NCBI GenBank assembly: GCA_964591275.1
Contig: CAZQAE010000037.1
Coordinates: 1-50,524 of the forward strand
Direction: 5' to 3'
Length of the DNA stretch: 50,524 nt
Source of the DNA: G963674685 sp964591275
GTDB taxonomy: Bacteria > Lernaellota > Lernaellaia > JACKCT01
Positions 1 through 7,150 of this stretch are shown here, piece by piece. The translations under genes were made by a program, and so were the position numbers. The notes beneath the pieces are model-generated. The model did not search any database. It was not told where the DNA came from and saw nothing but the letters and a program-made list of their open reading frames with translations. Numbering within the stretch: the stretch's first letter is position 1; every line of letters begins with the position of its first letter.

Positions 1-18
1 GGATGCCCGCGCCACGGT

Positions 19-159
19 CTATGTTGCGATTGCCTGCAATATCATCTGGCGCAAAAGCAGCTTCCGGCGTGTTGTTTTCCGGATGATGTGGAAAAGACCT
101 TCGACCGAAGTTTTCAAAAGTTCATCGAGGTCCACAGTCGATAAAGTATCCGGACTCAC
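19..159 (-). CDS. Small helical protein, 46 aa, translationally coupled
   Basis: A short frame with a GTG start whose GTGA overlaps the TGA stop of the upstream lipoprotein gene (156-159) and a TAG stop at 19-21. The peptide begins MSPDTLSTVDLDELL and continues as a basic, leucine-rich amphipathic helix (HIIRKTTRRKLLLRQMI). It has no signal peptide and no recognised domain. The 4-base stop/start overlap is the main support, since it is the usual signature of translational coupling; GGAG lies rather far upstream (about 14 nt). An opposite-strand frame through the same bases is also open, so the assignment is tentative. Function unknown. Confidence 0.35.
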   Translation of the reverse strand: MSPDTLSTVDLDELLKTSVEGLFHIIRKTTRRKLLLRQMILQAIAT

Positions 160-1631
160 CGGTATTCATCCACTCCGATATCCCAGCCGCCGCCCTGCGG
201 ACGCACATCGCCATCGAAATCCCGGCCAGCCAAAACGCCGTCATACCAAAGTGAAGGATCTACGCCCGCATCAATGCACGGACTGCCTTGCGTGAGGTGA
301 TAATTGTATAACCCCGCAAGCTGAGGATCGGCTGCGAAATTTCCGCCGGCCTGAACGCATCGGCCCCACTGGCAGTTGTTGATTTCGTCCATATTGTCGA
401 ATAGGCGAATCTGGTTCTCCATCAGCGGTCCCTGACCCCAGAAATCGTTATGCATGAGCGTCATCGGCTCATAAAAAAATATCCCCATTGACTCCTGTGA
501 TCCGCGGAAATCCAGGATGTTGTTCACGATGACCGCAGAAGAGAAAATCCCAAGCGCGATTCCTCCACCTCCGCTTGCAATGAAGTTGTGGATTATCAGC
601 GATTCTTCATCCTGCATCAGGCTCAAACCGCTCGGATCCATTGCGAGATTACCGGGCGTAATAATGTTGTTGATCAAAACGCCGCGCCCACCGCCTTGCA
701 TATTGATTCCCGTGGAAGTCCCTGAATATAGCCCTATGGCATTGCCGCCGGTGATAGTATTGTTAACGATAATCGCATCTTCGCCGCCGAAAAAAAGGCC
801 AGTGGATTCGATGGGCATATAGGTAGCCATGGCGGGGCCGGCCTGCACATAGTTGTTTTTCATTTTCAGAGAAGCGGGCCAGACGACCACTATACCGTAG
901 GAATAGGCGGAATAATCGCCGGAAACCAATTGGCTGCGTATATTATTGTTGAGCAAGACGACCTCGCCGCGGTCTGCGTGAATTCCACAGGAATAATAAC
1001 CGCTCATCGGGCCTTTAATGTAAAAACCGTCTATGACGACCGGCGCGGAAGGCTCTCTTTGCGTCCCGATCAACAAAGCGAATTCTTCAAAACCCGTGAG
1101 CCGCGTTGCGTACATATTGATTTCCCGAATCCAGTTCTCACGGTCGTAACCGCCATACAGGGAAACATGTGTTTCGACTGTTTCAACATATTCGCCCTCG
1201 GATACGAACACGACCCGACCGTCTTGCTCGGCCAGATTGACGCCGGCCTGGATTGTGCGCTTCGGGGATTCCATCGTGCCGGGATTAATGTCAAAACCTT
1301 CCGTCGAGACAAACACACCGATGTCATTGGAAGGATCGGGCGGATCAACGGCGAATTCATCGTCAACATCATCATCAGCATCGTCGTCTGCGTCATCATC
1401 CGCATCGTCATTAATGTCGTCATCGTCCGCGTCATCGTCGCCATCGTCATCCGCCTGGTCGTCATCATCTTCGGCTTCGTAGTCGTCGTTCACGGATTGG
1501 CCTTCATCCAGGTCATCGTCGTCCCCAACTTCGGCATCACTTGCGCATCCGAAATGAAAGGAAACACAAATGAACATCAAGACAATAATTACAAGGGAAA
1601 ATAATTGTCGAAAAGAAAGGGCGGCTTGCAT
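156..1631 (-). CDS. Asp-linker lipoprotein with parallel beta-helix domain
   Basis: Predicted secreted lipoprotein of 491 aa. The ATG at 1631 is chosen because GGAGG sits 5 nt upstream; a longer TTG/ATG start adds six residues. The N-terminal hydrophobic segment ends in a lipobox at FHFGC, so Cys29 should be lipidated. It is followed by about 60 residues dominated by Asp with Ala/Asn interruptions, a flexible acidic linker. The rest has the repeating short-strand pattern of right-handed parallel beta-helix proteins (IVNNTI, LINNII, IIHNFI, IVNNIL) and ends with the GSPCIDAG...DFDGDVRPQGGG signature of choice-of-anchor/pectate-lyase-fold surface proteins. No catalytic site of a polysaccharide lyase could be identified. 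It probably binds or displays at the cell surface. The stop overlaps the next small frame. Confidence 0.85.
   Translation of the reverse strand: MQAALSFRQLFSLVIIVLMFICVSFHFGCASDAEVGDDDDLDEGQSVNDDYEAEDDDDQADDDGDDDADDDDINDDADDDADDDADDDVDDEFAVDPPDPSNDIGVFVSTEGFDINPGTMESPKRTIQAGVNLAEQDGRVVFVSEGEYVETVETHVSLYGGYDRENWIREINMYATRLTGFEEFALLIGTQREPSAPVVIDGFYIKGPMSGYYSCGIHADRGEVVLLNNNIRSQLVSGDYSAYSYGIVVVWPASLKMKNNYVQAGPAMATYMPIESTGLFFGGEDAIIVNNTITGGNAIGLYSGTSTGINMQGGGRGVLINNIITPGNLAMDPSGLSLMQDEESLIIHNFIASGGGGIALGIFSSAVIVNNILDFRGSQESMGIFFYEPMTLMHNDFWGQGPLMENQIRLFDNMDEINNCQWGRCVQAGGNFAADPQLAGLYNYHLTQGSPCIDAGVDPSLWYDGVLAGRDFDGDVRPQGGGWDIGVDEYR
1357..1530. repeat. Asp-codon microsatellite-like tract
   Basis: Low-complexity GAC/GAT-rich DNA encoding the acidic linker of the beta-helix lipoprotein (units of the type DDDADDDADDDA). 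The short imperfect repeat (cgtcatc-type units on the plus strand) is prone to replication slippage, and most unit changes would keep frame because the unit is a multiple of three. A similar tract lies at 4016-4159. Confidence 0.7.
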
Positions 1632-1831
1632 CACAACCTCCACCATCAACTTTCATTAACCCCGATCAGCGCCGAGATTAGAATTTCAATATCCACTTAT
1701 ACCATAAAGCTATGAAATATTAGAACCCTTTCAATCAAATCATCGACTTTTCAATTCCAGAGTATTGCGCCATTGACGCAGCGCATGCAAAGAGACATAT
1801 TCCCGCTGGTTTTTTTAGCGGTGGCAATAAA

Positions 1832-2992
1832 GTGAAGCAAATCGCAAATCAAAATCAGCGCGATATATATCCGGCCGCGCTGCATGGGATGTATTCGTTT
1901 ATCTCCTCGGCGTCCAATTTTTTTCTGCCGATCTTCTTTAGCGAAGAACTCGGTTTCACCGGTGTGCAGATCGGCGCCTTGTATGCGATGCAGGCAATAA
2001 CCGGCGTGCTGGCGTCGTTTCCCGCCGGTTGGGGAAATGACCGCGTGACGAGCCGTTCGCTGATCGCCACAGGTCTGGCGGTACAATCCGCGACCTTCAT
2101 TCTCATGGCCACGGTCAAGCCTTTCCCAATATTCTTTCTGGTGTTTTTCTTCTGGGCGATGGCCTTCAACCTCTACCGTATCAGCATGGATGTGCAAGTG
2201 CTGAAGACGGATCAGGGCGTAGGTTTCGCCAAAAGAATCCTCACTTACCAGGTGCTTCGTTTTTTCGGCCTGGCTATCGGAACAGCGGCGGCGGGTTACT
2301 TTTTAGCTCACTTCGATTTTCAGGCCTGCCTGTTGACGATTGCGGCAGCGTGCCTGGTCTTGACAATTTTCGCCAAAACCCTATCTCCCACGCCTATCGC
2401 AAAACCTAATCTCGCCGAATACAGCGGCGACATCCGCCAACCCAAGGTGTTGCTATTCGCCCTGTGGTTCTTCGCTTTTTCATTGCATTGGGGCGCGGAA
2501 ACGACCTGCTACGGTCTCTTTCTGCGGCAGGAGATGCACCTCACTTTGATCGGCGTCGGCTGGTATTTAGCCGGTGAGTTCGGTGCAATAGCCCTATGCT
2601 TTTCAGTCCTGCTGCGCTACCGAAAAGCATTTGAGCGCTGGTCCATCCGAAGGATCGCCATAGTCGGCCTAATCTTGTCGGCCATCGGATCTTTTGGGAT
2701 GTTGATTCACCCGGTGCAAGTTTCCTTCGTTTTCAGGATGGCGCACGGAGTCGGCGACGCCCTGATTCTGCTCATTTTCTATTTGCGTATTACCAGGTTG
2801 TTTGAGATCGAGCGCATAGGCGGCAACACGGGATTCCTCAACCTGGCCGCAATGGTGGGGCTATGTTCCGGGGCATTGATCTTCAGCCCCATCGGCGAAC
2901 ACTTCGGCTACGCTACGCCCTTTTGGATCAGCGGCATCCTGCTCTTTGTCCTCGCTCTTCCGCCGATGTTTCTCCGTCGTGCTCCCAGGTGA
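1832..2992 (+). CDS. Major facilitator superfamily transporter
   Basis: Integral inner-membrane protein of 386 aa with about 12 hydrophobic segments. The first two thirds of TM1-2 read MYSFISSASNFFLPIFF and a loop with GWGNDRVTSRS occupies the place of the MFS motif A region between TM2 and TM3. A central cytoplasmic stretch (about residues 185-205) separates the two six-helix halves. GTG is used as start at 1832; the next ATG (MYSF, 1886) would cut into TM1. The substrate cannot be read from sequence. It is divergent from the beta-helix lipoprotein, about 200 bp of AT-rich DNA lying between, and convergent with the propeller lipoprotein, from which a palindromic element separates it. Confidence 0.8.
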   Translation: MKQIANQNQRDIYPAALHGMYSFISSASNFFLPIFFSEELGFTGVQIGALYAMQAITGVLASFPAGWGNDRVTSRSLIATGLAVQSATFILMATVKPFPIFFLVFFFWAMAFNLYRISMDVQVLKTDQGVGFAKRILTYQVLRFFGLAIGTAAAGYFLAHFDFQACLLTIAAACLVLTIFAKTLSPTPIAKPNLAEYSGDIRQPKVLLFALWFFAFSLHWGAETTCYGLFLRQEMHLTLIGVGWYLAGEFGAIALCFSVLLRYRKAFERWSIRRIAIVGLILSAIGSFGMLIHPVQVSFVFRMAHGVGDALILLIFYLRITRLFEIERIGGNTGFLNLAAMVGLCSGALIFSPIGEHFGYATPFWISGILLFVLALPPMFLRRAPR

Positions 2993-2994
2993 TC

Positions 2995-3156
2995 AGTGTC
3001 ATGTCACCCATCGGTTGTCGGCACCGAGGTTGACAAGTCGCCCGACTGGCAAGGCGCGAGGAGTGAGCATATCGGAAATATGTGAGCGACAAACAACGAC
3101 GCCAGCCAAGATAAATTGGCGACCGGATGCAACCATTCGATGCGTGACATGACACT
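2995..3156. repeat. 162-bp palindromic element between convergent genes
   Basis: Terminal inverted repeats of 19 bp (2995-3013 and 3138-3156) match at 18 of 19 positions; the outer arm is AGTGTCATGTCAC. The centre holds a smaller hairpin around CATATCGGAAATATG (about 3068-3082). The element starts 2 nt after the transporter stop and its right arm supplies two bases of the TAG stop of the lipoprotein on the other strand. It encodes nothing convincing. The shape is that of a miniature inverted-repeat or extragenic palindromic element, which may also act as a bidirectional terminator; the mobile origin is inference. Confidence 0.6.
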
Positions 3157-4234
3157 AGGGCAGCGCGGCGCCTTTGACGCCAAGATCCAATCGCCAGACT
3201 CTGCCGCCGAATAACTGCGTAGCGAATAAAGAAGTTTCGGGAAAGTCCCCGCCTCGCCCGAAGGCCAGACTGGCAACGCCGAACATACCATTCGCCGCCT
3301 GCTCTTTAACTCCCGTCGCGGGATCGATCCGCCAGATGATACCTGTCGTATTGGCCGCCACGTACAAGCGGCCCTTTGCATCGACAACCGCCCCATCCGG
3401 CGTTGATCCGGGAGGCAATTCGGCAAGAAGTTCGACCGCTCCCGGTTCAAAACTTTCGTTTAAAGGAACACGCCAGACATGACGATCAGGAATGATCGAT
3501 CCGGGAAAAATAAAGCTTTGACATATATAAAGCTCCTCATGGTCCGGCGACAACGCCATGCCGTTGGGGGCCGTAACCGCATCGAGAAATATTTGCGGAT
3601 TCCCACCGCCTTGCGGGACCAGGTAGATGTTCTGGTCGCCGTCATCGGAAACAAGAAAGGAATGGTCCGGCAAAACAGCAATGAAATTCGGGTCCGGTAT
3701 TCCGGTTGCGATGATTTCCTGCACGCCCTCCGGTGTTATCTCGACGATGAAACCATCGTTATTGACCTCCGGCTCGAAGTCGAAAATCGAGGTCGGCCCG
3801 AAATCGGCGGCGAGGATGTTTCCATCCCCGTCGTGCGCAAGTCCAACCGGATCGGTCAATTCGAGCACCAGTTGGACACTGCCGTCGGAAAAAACCTCAT
3901 GCACAGCATCGTCGCCTTCGACAAACATTCGACCATCGGGAAATACGCAAAGCCCTTCAGTTTCATCAAATGCGCCTTCGACAATCACAACCGGTTCGAC
4001 GGGCAGCGGGACTTCAGCGTCATCGTCCACGTCGTCATCAACATCATCGTCCGCGTCATCGTCAGCATCATCGTCCGCGTCGTCATTAAGATCATCGTCC
4101 GCGTCGTCATTAAGATCATCGTCGGATTCTCCACTTGTAGAGTCATCATCGTCATCGTCATTTGCACACGAGAAACAGACAGTGATAATCGTGCCAACCA
4201 ATAGAAATTTCCAAATGATATTCAGCATTCGCAT
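3155..4234 (-). CDS. Asp-linker lipoprotein with SMP-30-like beta-propeller
   Basis: 359-aa secreted lipoprotein. The ATG at 4234 has GAGG 5 nt upstream. Hydrophobic residues 4-21 end at the lipobox VCFSC (Cys23). Residues 26-73 form an Asp-rich linker (units DDDADDDADDDV). The remainder is a six-bladed propeller of the SMP-30/gluconolactonase/NHL type, with blade motifs such as GLCVFPDGRMFV, GLAHDGDGNILAADFG, NGMALSPDHEELYICQS and DGAVVDAKGRLYVAAN. Family members bind a divalent metal and hydrolyse lactones, but many extracellular members are only binding proteins, so enzyme activity is not claimed. The stop codon lies within the end of the palindromic element. It is convergent with the MFS transporter. 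Confidence 0.8.
   Translation of the reverse strand: MRMLNIIWKFLLVGTIITVCFSCANDDDDDDSTSGESDDDLNDDADDDLNDDADDDADDDADDDVDDDVDDDAEVPLPVEPVVIVEGAFDETEGLCVFPDGRMFVEGDDAVHEVFSDGSVQLVLELTDPVGLAHDGDGNILAADFGPTSIFDFEPEVNNDGFIVEITPEGVQEIIATGIPDPNFIAVLPDHSFLVSDDGDQNIYLVPQGGGNPQIFLDAVTAPNGMALSPDHEELYICQSFIFPGSIIPDRHVWRVPLNESFEPGAVELLAELPPGSTPDGAVVDAKGRLYVAANTTGIIWRIDPATGVKEQAANGMFGVASLAFGRGGDFPETSLFATQLFGGRVWRLDLGVKGAALP
4016..4159. repeat. Asp-codon microsatellite-like tract
   Basis: Second GAC/GAT-rich low-complexity tract, coding for the acidic linker of the propeller lipoprotein. Twelve-base units coding D-D-D-A, D-D-D-V or D-D-D-L/N recur almost exactly, for example the phrase cgtcgtcattaagatcatcg twice in 4078-4120. 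Confidence 0.7.
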
Positions 4235-4305
4235 ATCGCCCTCAACCAGCTAAAAGTTAATCCATCAGTTTACGATGCCGCCTGATGCAGCGCATAAACC
4301 CTTTT

Positions 4306-4686
4306 TCATTTCGTATCCTCTCCTAAAATCGTTAGGATGACCTCATCCAGATATGACTCAGGACGAAATCCACTAAAACGCTCCACAATCTCACCGCCCT
4401 GAAAGAAAAACACCGACGGCACGCCTCGAACGCCAAGTTTCGACATGAGGCCCGCCGCCGCCGATGCTTTACTGTGCGCGGTCTTGATGACATCAGCGTG
4501 CTTTTGGGCCGTTCGTTTCACATTCGACGCCATTTTGTGGCAATGGGGACAAGTATCCGACCATACGAAGAACATCACGGGCTTGTCGGATTTTAGAACT
4601 TCCTCCACGAAATTTTCGTCAGTGATTTCCACGAAGGGAACATCAGCCTCTTTTTCCAAGCCTAGTATTTTGTTTAGAAATCCCAT
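4306..4686 (-). CDS. Thioredoxin-fold protein with CPHC motif
   Basis: 126-aa protein with a strong ribosome binding site (GGAGGG, 5 nt before the ATG). The thioredoxin fold is recognisable: FFVWSDTCPHCHKMA carries the CxxC redox pair (CPHC, about residues 46-49) and GVRGVPSVFFFQGGE carries the cis-proline loop. CPHC is the DsbA-type dithiol, more oxidising than the CGPC of thioredoxin. There is no signal peptide, so it should be cytoplasmic and act as a disulfide or redox-relay protein; partner unknown. It is divergent from the TauE-like permease. Confidence 0.85.
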   Translation of the reverse strand: MGFLNKILGLEKEADVPFVEITDENFVEEVLKSDKPVMFFVWSDTCPHCHKMASNVKRTAQKHADVIKTAHSKASAAAGLMSKLGVRGVPSVFFFQGGEIVERFSGFRPESYLDEVILTILGEDTK

Positions 4687-4832
4687 TGGGTCCCTCCATT
4701 CTTCTTCGTTTCAGAGTCACTCTCTTGCGCGCGATATTAGCGCCATTGTCGCTACGCATCAAATAATCGACTAAGCGCCAGTGAGTAATCTACCTTTTTC
4801 CGGTTGTTTCCATCTTGACAATCAACCCTGGT

Positions 4833-5687
4833 ATGGGCCTTATTCTACGCATGGAAGTTTCGGGCCTCATTTTCATACCCTCTGCCATCCTCCTGGGAAT
4901 TGCCGCCGGTTTCGTCAGCGGATTTTTCGGCGTTGGAGGCGGGATTATCTACGTGCCGCTGCTCGATTTTTTTTTCGTCATGATGGGCATTTCTCCCAAC
5001 AACGCCTTTAGCCTCGCCAAAGGAACCTCGCTCGCCGCCATCGTCATGAACGCGTCGAGCGCCGCGAGAACTCATCACACCCAGGGCAACGTGTTTTGGA
5101 AAGCCGTTTTATGGGCCGGACTGGGAAGCGTTTTTGGCTCCACACTCTCAACGCAGATTTCCATCACGCTTGATCAGGCCGTGGTCAAAGCGATCTTTGG
5201 AATTTTCCTCATCGTCGTTTCGACCCGACTCCTGCGTAAAAAACAAATGAAAAAGCAAGGCAATAGTGAGCGCCATGAAGCGCCCCTGCTATTGGGAATT
5301 GGATTCGCTTCCGGCTTGATCGCGGGTCTTTTCGGCGTCGGCGGTGGAATCATCGGCATGCCGTTTTTCATACTTTTGGCCCGCATGCCCCCCCCCCATC
5401 GGGCCATAGGCACCAGCTGCGCCGTGTGCGTCATCGCCGCCGCCGTCGGGTTTGTCAATTACGTTGTCGGCGGCATCGCGCATCACGTTGACATCCCCAA
5501 TGCTTTAGGCTTTTTTCATTTCAAGACCTGGATTCTTCTCACGCCTTCCAGCATCATCGCCGCGCATTACGGCGCAAAGGCCGCCGGGAAAATCAACCCG
5601 GAGCCGCTCAAGCGCGTTTTCGCCGGACTCATTATCCTGGTCGGCTTGCGTTTTATTGTCTCGCTTGTTCTTAAGAGGTTCTCATGA
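4833..5687 (+). CDS. TauE/SafE family sulfite/anion exporter
   Basis: Integral membrane protein of about 285 aa with eight hydrophobic segments in two repeats. Each repeat carries the family signature glycine motif: GFVSGFFGVGGGIIYVPLL near the N-terminus and GLIAGLFGVGGGIIGMPFF near the middle. The family (formerly DUF81) exports sulfoacetate, sulfite or related organosulfur anions. The start is uncertain: TTG 4815, ATG 4833 and ATG 4851 are in frame and none has a clear ribosome binding site; ATG 4851 best fits the family's usual N-terminus. A C8 run near 5391 lies inside the frame, which nevertheless remains open. The stop overlaps the gltX start (ATGA), so the two are translationally coupled. 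Confidence 0.85.
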   Translation: MGLILRMEVSGLIFIPSAILLGIAAGFVSGFFGVGGGIIYVPLLDFFFVMMGISPNNAFSLAKGTSLAAIVMNASSAARTHHTQGNVFWKAVLWAGLGSVFGSTLSTQISITLDQAVVKAIFGIFLIVVSTRLLRKKQMKKQGNSERHEAPLLLGIGFASGLIAGLFGVGGGIIGMPFFILLARMPPPHRAIGTSCAVCVIAAAVGFVNYVVGGIAHHVDIPNALGFFHFKTWILLTPSSIIAAHYGAKAAGKINPEPLKRVFAGLIILVGLRFIVSLVLKRFS

Positions 5688-7111
5688 CACAGGTTGTCGT
5701 TCGATTCGCCCCTTCCCCCACGGGCAAACTGCACATCGGCAGCGCCCGCACCGCCATTTACAATTGGCTTTACGCCCGGCACACGGGCGGCAAGATGCTC
5801 CTGCGCATCGAAGACACGGACTTGGAAAGATCGACTGAAGAAAATGTCCAGATCATTGTCAACGGACTGCGTTGGCTGGAAATCGACTGGGATGAAGAGC
5901 CCGTCTTCCAATCAAAGCGCGTCGACCTATACCGACCGCTCATTGATAAGCTTATTGACGAGGGCAAAGCCTATCGATGCGTCTGCACGAAAGAGGAACT
6001 GGACGAAAAACGCACCAAGGCCATAGCCGAAAAAGGCAAGGCTCTTTATGACCGCACCTGCCGCGACAAGAATCTTGGGCCGGACTGCGGACAGCATACG
6101 ATTCGTCTGGCGATGCCGCCCACGGGCGACATCACTTTCCATGACCTTATCCTGGGCCAAATCACAACCTCCGCACTGGAACTCGACGACTGGATCATTG
6201 CACGAAGCGACGGCACGCCGACCTATAACTTCGTCGTTGTCGCCGACGATCACGATATGCGCGTCACGCACGTCATTCGCGGCGCTGACCACATCAACAA
6301 CACGCCCAAGCAACTCATGGTTTATAAGGCGCTCGGCTATGAACCACCGGCTTTCGCGCACATGCCGCTGACGCACGGACCTGATGGGAAAAAGCTCAGC
6401 AAGCGCCACGGCGCATCTTCAGTAATGGAATTTAAAACCATGGGTTATCTGCCCGAAGCCATTCGCAACTACTTCGTCAGACTTGGCTGGGGACATAAAG
6501 AGCAAGAGTTATTTTCCAATGAGGAACTGATCGCTTTTTTCGATATCGCGGACGTCCACGCATCGCCTGGCATAATGGATATAAAAAAACTGGACTGGAC
6601 CAACAGCCAAAAGATGATGACCATGCCCCTAAGCGAGCTAACCGAACAATGGCTGCCCTTCCTGGCTGCGCGGGGATATGACGTTGAGCCGGGTCCGTGG
6701 CTCGAAAAGCTCGCGGAGAACGTCCGCGAACGAAATAAAAACTTTGTCGAAATGACCGATTACGTTGGCTTCTTTTTCGAGGACCCGAAAGAATACCAGG
6801 CCAAGGCGGTGAAAAAATGGCTCAAGCCCGGCTCAGCGCAGTTACTGGGTGAGATCATCGAAAAGTTTGAAGCTCTCGATGATTTCAGCGAGGCAAGCTT
6901 GGAAAAGCAAGTCAATGAGATGTGCGAGGCTAAGGAAGTGGGCCTTGGAAAAGTGGCGCAACCGCTTCGAATCGCCCTCACCGGCTCGGCGGCCAGTCCC
7001 GGCATTTTCGAAACCCTAAACCTTATCGGCAAGGAAAACGTACTGCGTCGTTTGAGGCGCGCCGCTGATTTTGCGACGCAAAGGGAAGCGAAAGTTAGCC
7101 AGGATATTTGA
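5684..7111 (+). CDS. gltX: Glutamyl-tRNA synthetase
   Basis: Class I aminoacyl-tRNA synthetase of 475 aa that attaches glutamate to tRNA(Glu) in the cytoplasm. The Rossmann signature is at the N-terminus (RFAPSPTGKLHIGSARTA, HIGH-type motif HIGS) and the KMSKS-type loop reads KLSKRHG near residue 240. The catalytic domain also contains GADHINNTPKQ and the C-terminal third is the helical anticodon-binding domain. Length agrees with the bacterial family. Whether it is discriminating or also charges tRNA(Gln) cannot be told here; no gatCAB is in the window. The start overlaps the stop of the TauE-like gene by 4 bases. It is convergent with the TonB receptor, 39 bp away. Confidence 0.97.
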   Translation: MTQVVVRFAPSPTGKLHIGSARTAIYNWLYARHTGGKMLLRIEDTDLERSTEENVQIIVNGLRWLEIDWDEEPVFQSKRVDLYRPLIDKLIDEGKAYRCVCTKEELDEKRTKAIAEKGKALYDRTCRDKNLGPDCGQHTIRLAMPPTGDITFHDLILGQITTSALELDDWIIARSDGTPTYNFVVVADDHDMRVTHVIRGADHINNTPKQLMVYKALGYEPPAFAHMPLTHGPDGKKLSKRHGASSVMEFKTMGYLPEAIRNYFVRLGWGHKEQELFSNEELIAFFDIADVHASPGIMDIKKLDWTNSQKMMTMPLSELTEQWLPFLAARGYDVEPGPWLEKLAENVRERNKNFVEMTDYVGFFFEDPKEYQAKAVKKWLKPGSAQLLGEIIEKFEALDDFSEASLEKQVNEMCEAKEVGLGKVAQPLRIALTGSAASPGIFETLNLIGKENVLRRLRRAADFATQREAKVSQDI

Positions 7112-7150
7112 AAGTATTTCCAAGTGACTATTCCGTGCGGAAGCTAAGCA

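Noticed and set aside
1357..1530. CRISPR-like or other functional repeat array
   Set aside because: The periodicity is explained by Asp-rich codons inside a gene; there are no spacers.
930..1604. 224-codon plus-strand frame opposite the beta-helix lipoprotein
   Set aside because: It is an antisense shadow; the valine/isoleucine repeats are the complement of the Asp codons.
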